Shown here piece by piece: positions 36,136 through 45,529 of a DNA stretch of 53,210 nt. Positions within the stretch are counted from its first letter, which is position 1. Every line of letters starts with the position of its first letter. Both the position numbers and the translations under genes were made by a program. The notes beneath the pieces are model-generated. The model searched no databases and had not been told where the DNA came from. It was given only the letters and a program-made list of their open reading frames with translations. The stretch lies in contig JAFIGH010000027.1 in the NCBI GenBank assembly GCA_020831525.1, forward strand, positions 1 to 53,210, in the 5' to 3' direction. Source of the stretch: Opitutales bacterium. GTDB lineage: Bacteria > Verrucomicrobiota > Verrucomicrobiia > Opitutales > Oceanipulchritudinaceae.

Positions 36136-37065
36136 TCAGTAAGCTGCGGGAACGTCCCAGTAAATTGAGTCACCGGAGAAAACAAAAACTCCAGAACCAG
36201 GCCCGATTTCTGATGAGTCCAGGTTCTCACTTGTAATCGCATCAATGAAATTTCCGCTCGCGGAAGAATAGACCACCTGAGTCTCTGAACCGTCGACACC
36301 GAGAAACACAACTACATCCTGATCTGCGGTAATCGCTTCCGAAAGATTGGATGAAGCAAGAGTGAGACCCGAGGCAGGATTCAATGTACCGACAATATTC
36401 GGAGCGAAGTCACCATTCAGCTCGACTAGAGAACGACCTACTTTCACCGAACCAACACTAGTCATTGAAGAGGCTTCACCCAAGAAAAGCGCAAAACCCA
36501 TTCCCGGACGAACTACTGGATTGGCAGGGACACCAGAAAAAGCATCGGCCCAATCACCGGACGGAGAATTATTCACAAGCTGTGTCTCATTACCCTCGAC
36601 GTCGTAGAATATTGCAACCGCTGAAGCAGCGGAACCGAAATCAGCTGAAGCAAAGAGATCTTCAAGCGTCTGGTGCTGCCGAATCGCAATTGAATCTCCC
36701 GAGTCGATATCGCCGAGCAGGCTCGAAAAACGTGATTCAACGGTAATCGAGTCGGCAGTGGAAGAAACAATGTCCATCATAAGCCCTTCCAGATCACCCG
36801 AGACAACCTCGACGAAGTAGTCACCCCCGCCATAAGCGGAAAGATCCCCGTTGGAAACGGAAAGCGTCACTCCGTTGATTCCGGAGAGAGCACCTTGAAA
36901 CTGCTTCTCCTTAACGAAAAGTCCGGAAACAACATGGAGACCGGGTTCGAGTTCGGATACCACCGCCCCGACGGGGTCGGTGTAGACGGAGGTTGCGTGG
37001 AGGGGGAGGGCCACGGAGGCGAGAAGGCTTCCGAGGAGGGCGGGTTTTAGGGATCTCATATTCAT
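36136..37065 (-). CDS. Secreted TIGR02597-like protein
   Basis: A 309-residue protein starting MNMRSLKPALLGSLLASVALPLHA, a signal peptide. The mature protein is Gly/Ser/Asp-rich, with repeated beta-type segments (VVSELEPGLHVVSGLF; SITVESRFSSLLGDIDSGDSIAIRQHQTLEDLF; and two copies of the pattern 'G.E.Q.V..S.SG.....A', near 155-172 and 258-276). The layout matches the verrucomicrobial TIGR02597 family in outline, of unknown function. No PEP-CTERM tail is present. Alternative ATG at 37059. The gene is upstream of the PEP-CTERM gene on the same strand. Confidence 0.65.
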   Translation of the reverse strand: MNMRSLKPALLGSLLASVALPLHATSVYTDPVGAVVSELEPGLHVVSGLFVKEKQFQGALSGINGVTLSVSNGDLSAYGGGDYFVEVVSGDLEGLMMDIVSSTADSITVESRFSSLLGDIDSGDSIAIRQHQTLEDLFASADFGSAASAVAIFYDVEGNETQLVNNSPSGDWADAFSGVPANPVVRPGMGFALFLGEASSMTSVGSVKVGRSLVELNGDFAPNIVGTLNPASGLTLASSNLSEAITADQDVVVFLGVDGSETQVVYSSASGNFIDAITSENLDSSEIGPGSGVFVFSGDSIYWDVPAAY

Positions 37066-37376
37066 TGGTTGTTAAGGTAAGTGTTTTAAGCGATGATTGT
37101 TTGTGGAGACTACGACGACCGTGGGATCAACCGTAGAGTTTGCGTCGGCGGGTGCAAGGCTTTTTTTCGCCCTATCCGCCGCCGGTGCGGACCGCTTTCC
37201 GTAAATTCAACAAAACCTGACGGAATCCGGCGAAAAACGGGGAATCAGGACCGGAATGCATCAGCGGGGGGTTCTGGTGTCTGGGGAAATGAGCCAACAC
37301 ATGGAGGAGAATAGTTGAAGACGGGGCGTGCATCTATACTGATTCGCGCCGATTTCGGGCAAAAATGCGACAATCG
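37066..37376. other. Intergenic region upstream of the TIGR02597-like gene
   Basis: Nothing convincing is coded in this 311-base stretch. It would hold the minus-strand promoter of the gene starting at 37065; no consensus -35/-10 pair was recognised. It also contains the downstream end of the DUF3127 gene (37377-37721), with no clear terminator hairpin. Confidence 0.5.
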
Positions 37377-37721
37377 TCAAAAAGGCGGTTCGCCGTCGGG
37401 CTCGGAGTAGTCCGTCGTGTCCTCGACAGCGTCGACGGGGGCGGCCGCACCGTCGGCCCCGGCAGCGTCGATTCGCCATGCGGCGAGGTTGACGAAGTAG
37501 CGCCCGTTGTATTCGCGCCCGTTGATGTCGAAATGGACGGTGACGCGCTGGCCCTCGGCGACGCTGTCGAGGAGGGCAGCTTTCTCCTTGAGGCACTCGA
37601 AAGCGACGTCCTGCGGGAACTTGTCCTCGCTGGTGACGACGAATTCGCGCTTGGAGAAGCCGCTGGCGAAGGTGCGGGTGTCGAAGACGGCTTTGACGGT
37701 TCCGGTTAGCTGGTAGGCCAT
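37377..37721 (-). CDS. DUF3127 OB-fold protein, ssDNA-binding-like
   Basis: A 114-residue protein matching the DUF3127 pattern: [21 protein letters not shown], then [44 protein letters not shown] and LAAWRI. These proteins have an OB fold similar to single-stranded-DNA-binding proteins and are often found in Bacteroidetes and related phyla. The C-terminus is acidic (about 20 residues, rich in D/E), like SSB tails. Function unknown. It is divergent from the Hsp70-family gene pair. Confidence 0.75.
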   Translation of the reverse strand: MAYQLTGTVKAVFDTRTFASGFSKREFVVTSEDKFPQDVAFECLKEKAALLDSVAEGQRVTVHFDINGREYNGRYFVNLAAWRIDAAGADGAAAPVDAVEDTTDYSEPDGEPPF

Positions 37722-37891
37722 GACGCAAACGCTCGCAGGGAAGAGACCGCCGTGTCCATCCCGGATTTCACGAATTCACGCAAATGGGATTGAGAGGCCT
37801 CGGGAAAGGCGCTTTGTATGGCCGGTTTGGGAAGTCGCGGGCCGACGGGGCAGTGAGTGCGCGCGGTTCGTGCTTCAGGAGAGGCCATACT

Positions 37892-39745
37892 ATGGAAAAA
37901 ACATTTACTCTGGGAATCGACTTGGGCACGAGCAACAGCGCGGTGGCGCTGGAGGATCTCGCGGCGGGGGAATCCCGCGTGAGCGGCGTGACGCAAATCC
38001 TCGCCCCCGGGCAGGTCGGCGAACGCGACACTCTGCCCTCCGCACTGTATATTCCGCGGACGGGCGAATTCGCGTCGGAGAGCCTGCGCCTGCCGTGGGA
38101 GCGGGACGGCGGGGGCGGGACGGGGACGGTCGTGGGAGCGTTCGCGCGCAGCCACGGCGCGGTGGTGCCGGACCGGCTCGTGACCTCGGCGAAGTCGTGG
38201 CTTTCCAACCCGCATGTGGATCCCCGCTCGCCCGTCCTTCCGTGGGGATCGGACATCACGGAAGGCAAGCTCTCCGCGGCGGAGTGCGCGCGGCGCTGCC
38301 TTGAGCACCTGCGCGAGGGCGCGCTCCACGCCGAAGCGCTCGAGGGCCGGGAACGGGATCCGGCCGCCGCGCAGGTCGTCGTGACGGTGCCGGCCTCGTT
38401 CGATGAAGTGGCGCGGCGGCTCACGGCAGAGGCGGCGGAGGCCGCCGGATTCCGAGACGTCGTTCTCCTCGAGGAACCGCAGGCGGCCTTCTACGCATGG
38501 GCGGAGCAGGCGGGGCCGGGGTGGCGCTCGCAAGTCGGGGCGGGCGACATCGTCCTCGTCTGCGACGTGGGCGGGGGCACGGCGGATTTCAGTCTTATCG
38601 CTGTCGCGGAGGAGGACGGCAACCTCGCCCTCGAGCGCATCAGCGTGGGCGAACACATCCTCCTCGGCGGCGACAACATGGACCTCGCCCTCGCCTACAC
38701 GCTCCAGGCCAAATTGGAGGAGGAAGGCCATGCCCTCGACGATTGGCAGTTTCTCGCCCTCACACATGCCGCCGGGCTGGCCAAAGTGGCCCTCTTCACC
38801 GACGAGAGCCTCGCGGAAGCGCCGGTGGCCGTGCCCTCGCGCGGTTCGGGCCTCCTCGCGGGCACGCTCTCCACCCGGCTGAGCCGCGCCGAGCTGGAGG
38901 CGGTCGTCCTCGAAGGCTTTTTCGCGCGCACCGCCGCGGACGACATGCCCACCGAAGACGGCGGCGCGGCCCTGCGCGAATTCGGACTCCCTTACGCGGC
39001 GGACGCAGTCGTGAGCAAACACCTCGCGCGCTTCCTCACCCGCAGCCTCGCCAACGTGCGCGGCAGCGAGGCGCTCTCCGGCCTCGTGGGCAGGCGACCG
39101 GAAGCACTGGAGGGACCGTTCCTGCGGCCCACCGCCGTGCTCTTCAACGGCGGGGTATTCAAGGCCGCGCCCCTGCGCCGCCGCGTCCTTGAACTGCTCG
39201 CCGGATGGAGCGGGGGTACGGCACCGCGCGAGCTGGAGGGTTTTCAACCGGACCTCGCCGTCGCCAAGGGGGCCGCCGTCTATGCACGCAACCGGGTCAC
39301 GGGCGCAGGCCTGCGCATCAAAGCGGGCACAGCGCGCTCCTACTATATCGGGCTGGAGTCGTCGCGCCCCGCCGTGCCCGGCTTCAAGCCGCCCGTGCGC
39401 GCCCTGTGCGTCGTCCCGCAGGGGATGGAGGAAGGCACCGAACACCTCATCGACGGCAAAACCTTCGGTCTCGTCACGGGCCGTCCCGCCGTCTTCCGCT
39501 TCTTTTCCTCCGAAATCCGCGGCGGCGACGAACCCGGCGCCCTCGTCCCAAACGCCGAAAAGACCCTCGACGAGAGCGACCGCCTCGAAATCACCCTCCC
39601 GCCCATGGAAGAATTTCCCGACGGGCAGCCGATCCCCGTGCATTTGAATCCGGTCGTCACCGAACTGGGCAACCTCGAGCTGTGGATGAAGCACACCGCC
39701 TCCGACCGTCGTTGGAAGGTGGAGTTTCAGGTGCGCATGGAGTGA
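37892..39745 (+). CDS. Hsp70-family chaperone, short form
   Basis: A 617-residue actin-like ATPase. FTLGIDLGTSNSAVALE is phosphate-1, VCDVGGGTADFSLIAV (near 227) phosphate-2 and AVLFNGGVFKAAPLRRR (near 419) the adenosine loop. A substrate-binding-like region follows from about residue 480, but it is short and lacks the typical DnaK lid. It belongs to the YegD-like/Hsp70 relatives found paired in many Gram-negatives. The gene is three bases upstream of a larger paralogue, and the two probably act together. No nucleotide-exchange or J-domain gene is nearby. Confidence 0.85.
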   Translation: MEKTFTLGIDLGTSNSAVALEDLAAGESRVSGVTQILAPGQVGERDTLPSALYIPRTGEFASESLRLPWERDGGGGTGTVVGAFARSHGAVVPDRLVTSAKSWLSNPHVDPRSPVLPWGSDITEGKLSAAECARRCLEHLREGALHAEALEGRERDPAAAQVVVTVPASFDEVARRLTAEAAEAAGFRDVVLLEEPQAAFYAWAEQAGPGWRSQVGAGDIVLVCDVGGGTADFSLIAVAEEDGNLALERISVGEHILLGGDNMDLALAYTLQAKLEEEGHALDDWQFLALTHAAGLAKVALFTDESLAEAPVAVPSRGSGLLAGTLSTRLSRAELEAVVLEGFFARTAADDMPTEDGGAALREFGLPYAADAVVSKHLARFLTRSLANVRGSEALSGLVGRRPEALEGPFLRPTAVLFNGGVFKAAPLRRRVLELLAGWSGGTAPRELEGFQPDLAVAKGAAVYARNRVTGAGLRIKAGTARSYYIGLESSRPAVPGFKPPVRALCVVPQGMEEGTEHLIDGKTFGLVTGRPAVFRFFSSEIRGGDEPGALVPNAEKTLDESDRLEITLPPMEEFPDGQPIPVHLNPVVTELGNLELWMKHTASDRRWKVEFQVRME

Positions 39746-39748
39746 GGC

Positions 39749-42571
39749 ATGTCCGCGCGCCCCGCATTCAGCGTCGGCATTGACCTCGGCACGACGCATT
39801 GCGCCCTCGCCTGCGTGCCGCTCGACGGGAGCGGGACGCCGTCCGCGGTGGTCGCCGTGCCGCAGCTCGACTCCCTCGACACGGTCATCCGCGACACCGT
39901 GCTGCCCTCCGTTCTCTACCTGCCGACGGAGGCGGAGCGCGCCCGCCTGCCCGGACGGGCCGCCGCCCCGGATGCCGGAAGGTGGATTGCCGGCCGGATC
40001 GCGCACCGCCGGGCGGCGGAGGCGCCGGGGCGCGTCGTCCACTCCTCCAAGTCATGGCTCGCCAATCCCGCCGTCGCTCCCGGCGACCGGATCCTGCCCG
40101 CGGATTCGCCCGATCTTCCGGCGGAAGTTCGGATTTCGCCGGTCGACGCCGCCGCCGCTCTCCTTGCCCACCTGCGCGCGGCATGGGAGGCGGCGTATGC
40201 GGACCACCCCGCCTCGCCCCGCTTTGCCGACCAGTCCGTCACCGTCACCGTCCCCGCCTCCTTCACCGCCGCTGCCCAGCGCGCCACCCTCGACGCCGCC
40301 GTCCGCGCCGGATTCCCCACCGCCACCCGCCTGCTCGAAGAGCCGCAGGCCGCCTTCTACCGCTACCTTGAAGCGCGCGCGGGGGGCGCTGGGAACGCCC
40401 CCGCCCTGCCCAACGGGGTCCGGCACGTGCTCGTCGTCGATGTCGGCGGCGGCACTTCGGACTTCAGCCTCTTCCGCGCGCAGGACGAGCGTAGCCAAAC
40501 CGGCAATCCGGCCCTCGAACGCGTCGCCGTCAGCGAGCACATCCTTCTCGGCGGCGACAACATCGACCTCGCCGCCGCGCATGTCCTCGAGAGCGTCCTC
40601 GCCCCGGACGGCGGCAGCCTCGGCGGCACTTCATGGGACCACCTCGTCGCCCGCGCCCGCGACCTCAAAGAAAAGTCCCTCGGAGGAAACCACGCCGACG
40701 CGGCAGACGGCGCACTCCGCGTCTCTGTGCCGGGAACGGGCTCGGGTCTGCTCGCAGGCACCCTCTCCGCCGAAATCCCCGGCGCGCAGCTCCGCGAGAT
40801 CCTGCTCGAAGGTTTCTTTCCGCTCGTCGCGGGCGACGCCGTGGCCGAACGCGACCGCAGCGCCCTGCGCGAATGGGGCCTGCCGTATGCCTCCGACTTC
40901 GCCGTCACCCGCTACCTTGCCGAGTTCCTCCGCGGGCAGCCGCCGGTCGACGCCGTCCTCTTCAACGGGGGCAGCCTCGCCTCCCCGCTCATCCGGCAAC
41001 GGCTGCTCGAACAGATCGCCCGGTGGCAAGAGGGACGCCGCCCTACCGTCCTCGACAACCCCGAGCCAGGCCTCGCCGTCGCGCGCGGTGCGGCGCACTA
41101 CGGCCGCGTCCTCTTTGGACCGGTCGCCGCTCGCATCGCCGCGGGGGCGGGGCACGCCGTCTTTCTCGAAATCGAAGGAAAAGGCAAGGCAGACGGAACA
41201 CGGCGCGTGTGCCTTCTCCCGCGCGGAACGCCCCCGGACGAAACCGTCACATTACGGCTTCCGGGCCTCCGCGTACGCGTCAACCGCCCCGTGCGCTTCC
41301 AAGCCCTGCAGAGCCACCGCCACACCGCCCGGCCCGGCGAAGCCGTGGAAAGCAGGGTTGAGGATGACGCCGGATGGGTCCGCCTGCCTGCCCTGGAGAG
41401 TGAAATCCGCCTCGCCGACGCAGGGTCCGGCGAAACCGTCTGTGTCCACCTCGAATCCCGCATCAACGAACTGGGGCTGCTCCGGGTCGAGGTTGTCGCC
41501 GACGACGCATCCGTCCACGAGCGCTGGCCGCTCGAATTCAACCTGCGTGCGACCGAAGAGGCTCCCGCGCCGACGCGCAATGCGGTCGACGATGCACAGA
41601 TCCCGTCTCCGCGTGAATCCGCCGAAGACGCCGCGTGGGCGCAAGCGCGTGACACCATGCTGCGCGCATTCGAGCGGGCCCGCGCTCCACGCGATCAGAT
41701 CACGCCCGCACGCGTTCTCAAGCGCATCTCCGCCGCCATGGGCACCCCGCCCCGCGACTGGCCGCTGCCCGCCATCCGCCTCCTCGCCGACACCCTTCTC
41801 GCCTCCCCGCCGGTTCCAGATGTCGACCCCGCGCATCTCGAAACATGGCTCCACCTCACCGGATTTTTTCTGCGCCCCGGATTCGGAGACCCCCGCGACC
41901 CGGAACGCCTCGATGCCCTCTGGGAGGGTTTCGGCAATCCCTCCGCCCTCACCTCCAAGCGCGTCCGCTTGCAGGTGCTCATCCTTTGGCGGCGCCTTGC
42001 CGCCGGATTGCCCCCGGACCGGCAATCCGCCCTCCTCCGTGCCATCGAACCCGCCGCCATGGAACCAGCTGCGGCCTCCGAAGAACACATCCGTCTCGCC
42101 GGCGCGCTGGAACGCATCCCGCCCGACCGGAAGACCGCCCTCGCGGAGCGCTGCACCGCCTTCATCGCCCGCGCCGCCCGCGACGGAACCACAAAAAACG
42201 TCGCCGCCGCCGTCGATACCGTCGGACGCCTCCTCAACCGCGCGCCCTTCCATGCCCCGGACGCCTACGTCACTCCCCCGGACACCGTCCGCGCCGCCTT
42301 TGCAGCGCTTCCCCCCTTCGACAACGCCCGCCCGGAGCTGCGGGACCTGCCCACGGTTTTTCTCCGGGCCGCCCGCAAAGTGCGCGATCCCGCCCTCAAC
42401 CTTCCGCCGAAGGTATCCCGCGCAGTCATCGCCCGCCTCGCCAAAGCGGGCATCCCCGAAACCCGCCTCGCCCCGCTGCGCGATTACATCCTCCTCCCGC
42501 AGGAGGAACGTGCCGAACTCTACAGCGAATCCCTCCCCCCCGGACTCGTCCTCGTCCCGGCGGTAACATAA
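39749..42571 (+). CDS. Hsp70-family chaperone with long C-terminal domain (DUF3731-like)
   Basis: A 940-residue protein. The ATPase part has FSVGIDLGTTHCALAC, VVDVGGGTSDFSLFRA (near residue 231) and AVLFNGGSLASPLIRQR (near 401). The rest, from about residue 590, is an additional ~350-residue helical domain (FERARAPRDQITPARVLKRISAAMG; LRPGFGDPRDPERLDALWEGFG), as in Hsp70 relatives that carry DUF3731. It follows the shorter paralogue by three bases. In Pseudomonas such pairs often come with a DUF2760 gene, missing here. Substrates and co-chaperones are unknown. Confidence 0.8.
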   Translation: MSARPAFSVGIDLGTTHCALACVPLDGSGTPSAVVAVPQLDSLDTVIRDTVLPSVLYLPTEAERARLPGRAAAPDAGRWIAGRIAHRRAAEAPGRVVHSSKSWLANPAVAPGDRILPADSPDLPAEVRISPVDAAAALLAHLRAAWEAAYADHPASPRFADQSVTVTVPASFTAAAQRATLDAAVRAGFPTATRLLEEPQAAFYRYLEARAGGAGNAPALPNGVRHVLVVDVGGGTSDFSLFRAQDERSQTGNPALERVAVSEHILLGGDNIDLAAAHVLESVLAPDGGSLGGTSWDHLVARARDLKEKSLGGNHADAADGALRVSVPGTGSGLLAGTLSAEIPGAQLREILLEGFFPLVAGDAVAERDRSALREWGLPYASDFAVTRYLAEFLRGQPPVDAVLFNGGSLASPLIRQRLLEQIARWQEGRRPTVLDNPEPGLAVARGAAHYGRVLFGPVAARIAAGAGHAVFLEIEGKGKADGTRRVCLLPRGTPPDETVTLRLPGLRVRVNRPVRFQALQSHRHTARPGEAVESRVEDDAGWVRLPALESEIRLADAGSGETVCVHLESRINELGLLRVEVVADDASVHERWPLEFNLRATEEAPAPTRNAVDDAQIPSPRESAEDAAWAQARDTMLRAFERARAPRDQITPARVLKRISAAMGTPPRDWPLPAIRLLADTLLASPPVPDVDPAHLETWLHLTGFFLRPGFGDPRDPERLDALWEGFGNPSALTSKRVRLQVLILWRRLAAGLPPDRQSALLRAIEPAAMEPAAASEEHIRLAGALERIPPDRKTALAERCTAFIARAARDGTTKNVAAAVDTVGRLLNRAPFHAPDAYVTPPDTVRAAFAALPPFDNARPELRDLPTVFLRAARKVRDPALNLPPKVSRAVIARLAKAGIPETRLAPLRDYILLPQEERAELYSESLPPGLVLVPAVT

Positions 42572-42708
42572 TCCCCCCGACCGCATGCAGAAAGAGCCGC
42601 GCCGGGAGATGCCACACAAATTCTCAAACCAACGATACCGGTAAATCTAATTTCTTGAAGAAAATAATGCTTGTGTTGCGCCTCCGAGAATTCCATGGTG
42701 CCCCAATC

Positions 42709-43716
42709 ATGGGCGAAATTCGTATCAAGAATGAAGACGGTCCGGCGGTGTATCATGTGACCTCGCGGGTTATTCAGAAGCGGCGGTTGCTGGCAGATAC
42801 GCAGCGGGAGGTGTGGGTCGCGGCGCTACGGCGAGCGGCGGAGTTCAGCGGAGTAGAGGTGATCACTTACTGTGTGCTGGAGACACATTTCCACATCCTC
42901 GTGCGCATCGATCCGGCGGCGCGGATGTGCGCCGACGCCACCCTCGTGCGGCGCTACCGCGCCCTCTACGGAGAGGCCCGCGCGCAGTGGAGCGGGATCA
43001 ATGCCGATGAGTTGGCGCACGCCCTCGAAAAAGGTCCGCCGGAGACGGGGGAGCGGCTGCGCGCGCGGTTGCGTCGACGCATGGGCGACATCTCGGAGTT
43101 CATGCGAACGCTGCGCCAGCGCTACACGCGCTGGTTCAACCGTGCGCACGAGACGGCGGGCACGCTGTGGGCGGAGCGTTTCGGCAGCGTGCTGGTACAG
43201 GACACGCCGTGGCTTGTCGGCCTGATCGCGGCCTACATCGACCTGAACGCGGTGCGCGCCGGTTTGGCGGACCTGCCGGAGAACTACCGCTGGTGCGGCT
43301 ACACGGAGGCGCTCGCGGGAAACGAAGAGCTTTGCCGCGCGCTCTGTGCCTGTTTTCCGGCGGCGAAGGACACAAAAGAAGCGCTCGCGTGCTACCGACT
43401 GCTGATGCTCGGGAAGGGAGCGGCGGCGAAAGGTGACGGCATGGGAACGCGCATTGACCCAGCGGCGCTGATAGAAGCGGTGAAGAACGGCGGCGAGCTG
43501 CAGCCGCACGAGCTGCTGCGTCTGCGTGTGCGGTATTTCACGGAAGGGCGGGCGCTGGGATCGCAGGACTGGCTAGAGCGCGGCGGAGGCGCACGCGTTC
43601 TTGCAAAGCTGAACCGTCCTCCACCGAGCCGGCCCGTCGAACTGCTGGACAACGCTGACCTCGCGGTGGCGCGCTCGCGTGCGCGATACCGTGCCGTCGA
43701 GGATCCGCGCGGGTGA
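42709..43716 (+). CDS. HUH (Y1/REP-associated) transposase
   Basis: A 335-residue protein of the IS200-like/REP-associated tyrosine transposase family. VYHVTSRVIQKRRLLADTQRE starts the fold, THFHILVRI (near residue 62) is the HUH metal-binding motif, and FMRTLRQRYTRWFN (near 131) contains the catalytic tyrosine. GTLWAERFGSVLVQD (near 153) is the usual GxLWxxRF end of the core. About 140 further residues are not part of the core. ATG 42709 is used; ATG 42667 is in frame and possible. No terminal repeats or REP palindromes were seen, so it may be a domesticated single-copy RAYT. Confidence 0.8.
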   Translation: MGEIRIKNEDGPAVYHVTSRVIQKRRLLADTQREVWVAALRRAAEFSGVEVITYCVLETHFHILVRIDPAARMCADATLVRRYRALYGEARAQWSGINADELAHALEKGPPETGERLRARLRRRMGDISEFMRTLRQRYTRWFNRAHETAGTLWAERFGSVLVQDTPWLVGLIAAYIDLNAVRAGLADLPENYRWCGYTEALAGNEELCRALCACFPAAKDTKEALACYRLLMLGKGAAAKGDGMGTRIDPAALIEAVKNGGELQPHELLRLRVRYFTEGRALGSQDWLERGGGARVLAKLNRPPPSRPVELLDNADLAVARSRARYRAVEDPRG

Positions 43717-43894
43717 CATCCGAGGCGGGCGGGCTTGGGCGCACGTTATGGCGGCAGGAGTTTTCCCGGTCCGCCGGACTTTTCCGCCGCAGGCCCGACA
43801 AAGCGCGGACGCCACGGTTTTCCGATTACGGTGCGCGGGTTTGCTCCATCGAAGAATCTTCCAACAGGGCTCCGGCAGCGGGCGCAGGCGGCGT

Positions 43895-44839
43895 TCAGGG
43901 TAGAAGCGCAGCCATGGGGGTGCCCATGCGGGCGTAGAGTTCGTTGCCTTCGGCGGAGTGCCGGAGGAGGTCGGCGGCGAGGGCAACGCGCTCAGCGGGG
44001 AGGACGGTGACAACACAGGAACCGCCGAAGGCGAAGTATCCTTTTTCCGCGCCTTTCGAGGCATCGCCGCCGGGTTTGTAGGTCTGCACGATGCTCCCGA
44101 CGTTGGTCGCGCCGATTTCGACCTGCCAGTGCCGTCCGAGTACGGGGTGCTCGATTTCGGTGACAACCCGCTTGTTGTCGAGGAGGTAGTCGAGGCTGCG
44201 GCGCAGCGCGATGGGGCTGACACTGAAGAGGTCACCGGAGATGAAACGCGCCTCTCCGGTGAACCCGCCCGCGGCAAAGTGAAAGCGGTGGTAGTCAACG
44301 GGGCACAGCCGCGAGATAACCACAGCGGCCCGGCCCGGCGCTTCGCCAGAGACCGCGCCCAAGAGGGCGGCGATGTCGAGGCGCTGCCCCTTCGCGTAGA
44401 CCCCGTCGGCGGCAGCAATATCCTGAAACCCGAGGTGGCGGGCGTCGGCGGGAAAGACGAACGCGCGGGGATTCGGATCGACGGGTCGGCACTCCGGCTT
44501 GAGGGAACGGGTGAAAAAGTCATTGAAGCTGCTATATTCACCGGGCGACTTGGCGAATTCGGCGGCGTCGACGCCGTAGCGCTCGATAAACGGCGCGATC
44601 CGCTCGCGCGACCGCAGGGTGGACATACGCAGTCCGTACCAACGGGAAAACCACGCCCGCTTGGCAATGGCCCACACGGAGAGCCGCCCCGGCGCGGCAC
44701 CGTAGGCCCATCGCAGCCATCCCTCGCCGTAGACGACTTCCGTCTCGTATTGGCCGGTTTCGCGGTTGAAGACGATGATTGGCTCGCGGCTTGACCTTGG
44801 CGGAGCGCTTTCGCACGGTTTGTTTTTCCCCGTATCCAT
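43895..44839 (-). CDS. psd: Phosphatidylserine decarboxylase proenzyme
   Basis: A 314-residue protein of the larger Psd type. VFNRETGQYETEVVYG, FNDFFTRSLKPECRP (near 121) and RLCPVDYHRFHF (near 191) are characteristic. The self-cleavage site is EKGYFAFGGSCVVTV (near 278), with GGS and the serine that becomes the pyruvoyl group; the following residue is C where T is usual. It makes phosphatidylethanolamine in the inner membrane. The start at 44839 is only 15 bases from the divergent isomerase gene, so the two promoters must overlap or lie inside the genes. Confidence 0.9.
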   Translation of the reverse strand: MDTGKNKPCESAPPRSSREPIIVFNRETGQYETEVVYGEGWLRWAYGAAPGRLSVWAIAKRAWFSRWYGLRMSTLRSRERIAPFIERYGVDAAEFAKSPGEYSSFNDFFTRSLKPECRPVDPNPRAFVFPADARHLGFQDIAAADGVYAKGQRLDIAALLGAVSGEAPGRAAVVISRLCPVDYHRFHFAAGGFTGEARFISGDLFSVSPIALRRSLDYLLDNKRVVTEIEHPVLGRHWQVEIGATNVGSIVQTYKPGGDASKGAEKGYFAFGGSCVVTVLPAERVALAADLLRHSAEGNELYARMGTPMAALLP

Positions 44840-44854
44840 CCCCTCACAGAACGC

Positions 44855-45427
44855 ATGAAACGCTCGGAAATCAACGCGGCTATCCACCTCGCCCAAGAAA
44901 CTTTCGCCCGGCACGGCTGGGCGCTTCCGCCGAATCCCCGCTGGGACGTTACCGATCTCGGTCTCGGCCGCTTCGAGAAGAGCGGTCTCGTCCTCGTCAA
45001 TCTCGCGGAAGAACCGGAGTATTGCGAAAAGCTAATGCTCTCGTGCCGGGATCAGGTCACCCCGATGCACTGCCACAAAAAGAAGAAGGAGGACATCATC
45101 TGCCGCGCGGGCAAACTGGCCTGCGAAGTCTGGGCGGGCCACCCGGAGAAGACGGAGAAGGGCGCGCGCTTTACCATGAAACGCAACGGCGAGGCCGCGG
45201 AGGTCGCGTCGGGAGAGATCCTGCGCCTTGAAGCGGGCGAGCGTGTCACCCTCGAGCCGGGCGTCTACCACGCCTTCTGGGCGGAAACGGACACTTGCGT
45301 GATTGGCGAGGTGTCTACGGCCAACGACGACTTGCACGACAACTTCTTCGTCGACCCCGACATCGGGCGCTTTCCGGGCATCGAGGAAGACGAACCCGCG
45401 ACCGTTCGCCTCGTGAGCGAAAACTGA
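44855..45427 (+). CDS. D-lyxose/D-mannose isomerase-like cupin
   Basis: A 190-residue cupin. CRDQVTPMHCHKKKKEDIICRAG (near residue 64) holds the two-histidine/glutamate metal triad (PMHCHKKKKED), and ERVTLEPGVYHAFWAE (near 129) supplies the second cupin motif with its histidine. This matches the D-lyxose ketol-isomerase family (YdaE in Bacillus subtilis), which interconverts D-lyxose/D-xylulose and D-mannose/D-fructose. It is about 100 bases upstream of the aldolase-like barrel gene on the same strand; a shared sugar pathway is plausible. Confidence 0.8.
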   Translation: MKRSEINAAIHLAQETFARHGWALPPNPRWDVTDLGLGRFEKSGLVLVNLAEEPEYCEKLMLSCRDQVTPMHCHKKKKEDIICRAGKLACEVWAGHPEKTEKGARFTMKRNGEAAEVASGEILRLEAGERVTLEPGVYHAFWAETDTCVIGEVSTANDDLHDNFFVDPDIGRFPGIEEDEPATVRLVSEN

Positions 45428-45529
45428 TCCGGACGGCGCATCTGCCGATTGGGCGCAAAGTCTCACGGCATTCCAGTCCCCCCGCCCTCACCCTGCCGCG
45501 CAAAACGCGGATAAACGAACCGAACCAAC

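Noticed and set aside
37706-40042. 778-codon open frame on the minus strand over the Hsp70 gene
   Set aside because: It is the complement of a recognisable Hsp70 gene and contains no domain motif.
42572-43720. Insertion sequence boundaries around the HUH transposase
   Set aside because: No inverted or direct terminal repeats or REP palindromes could be seen near either end.
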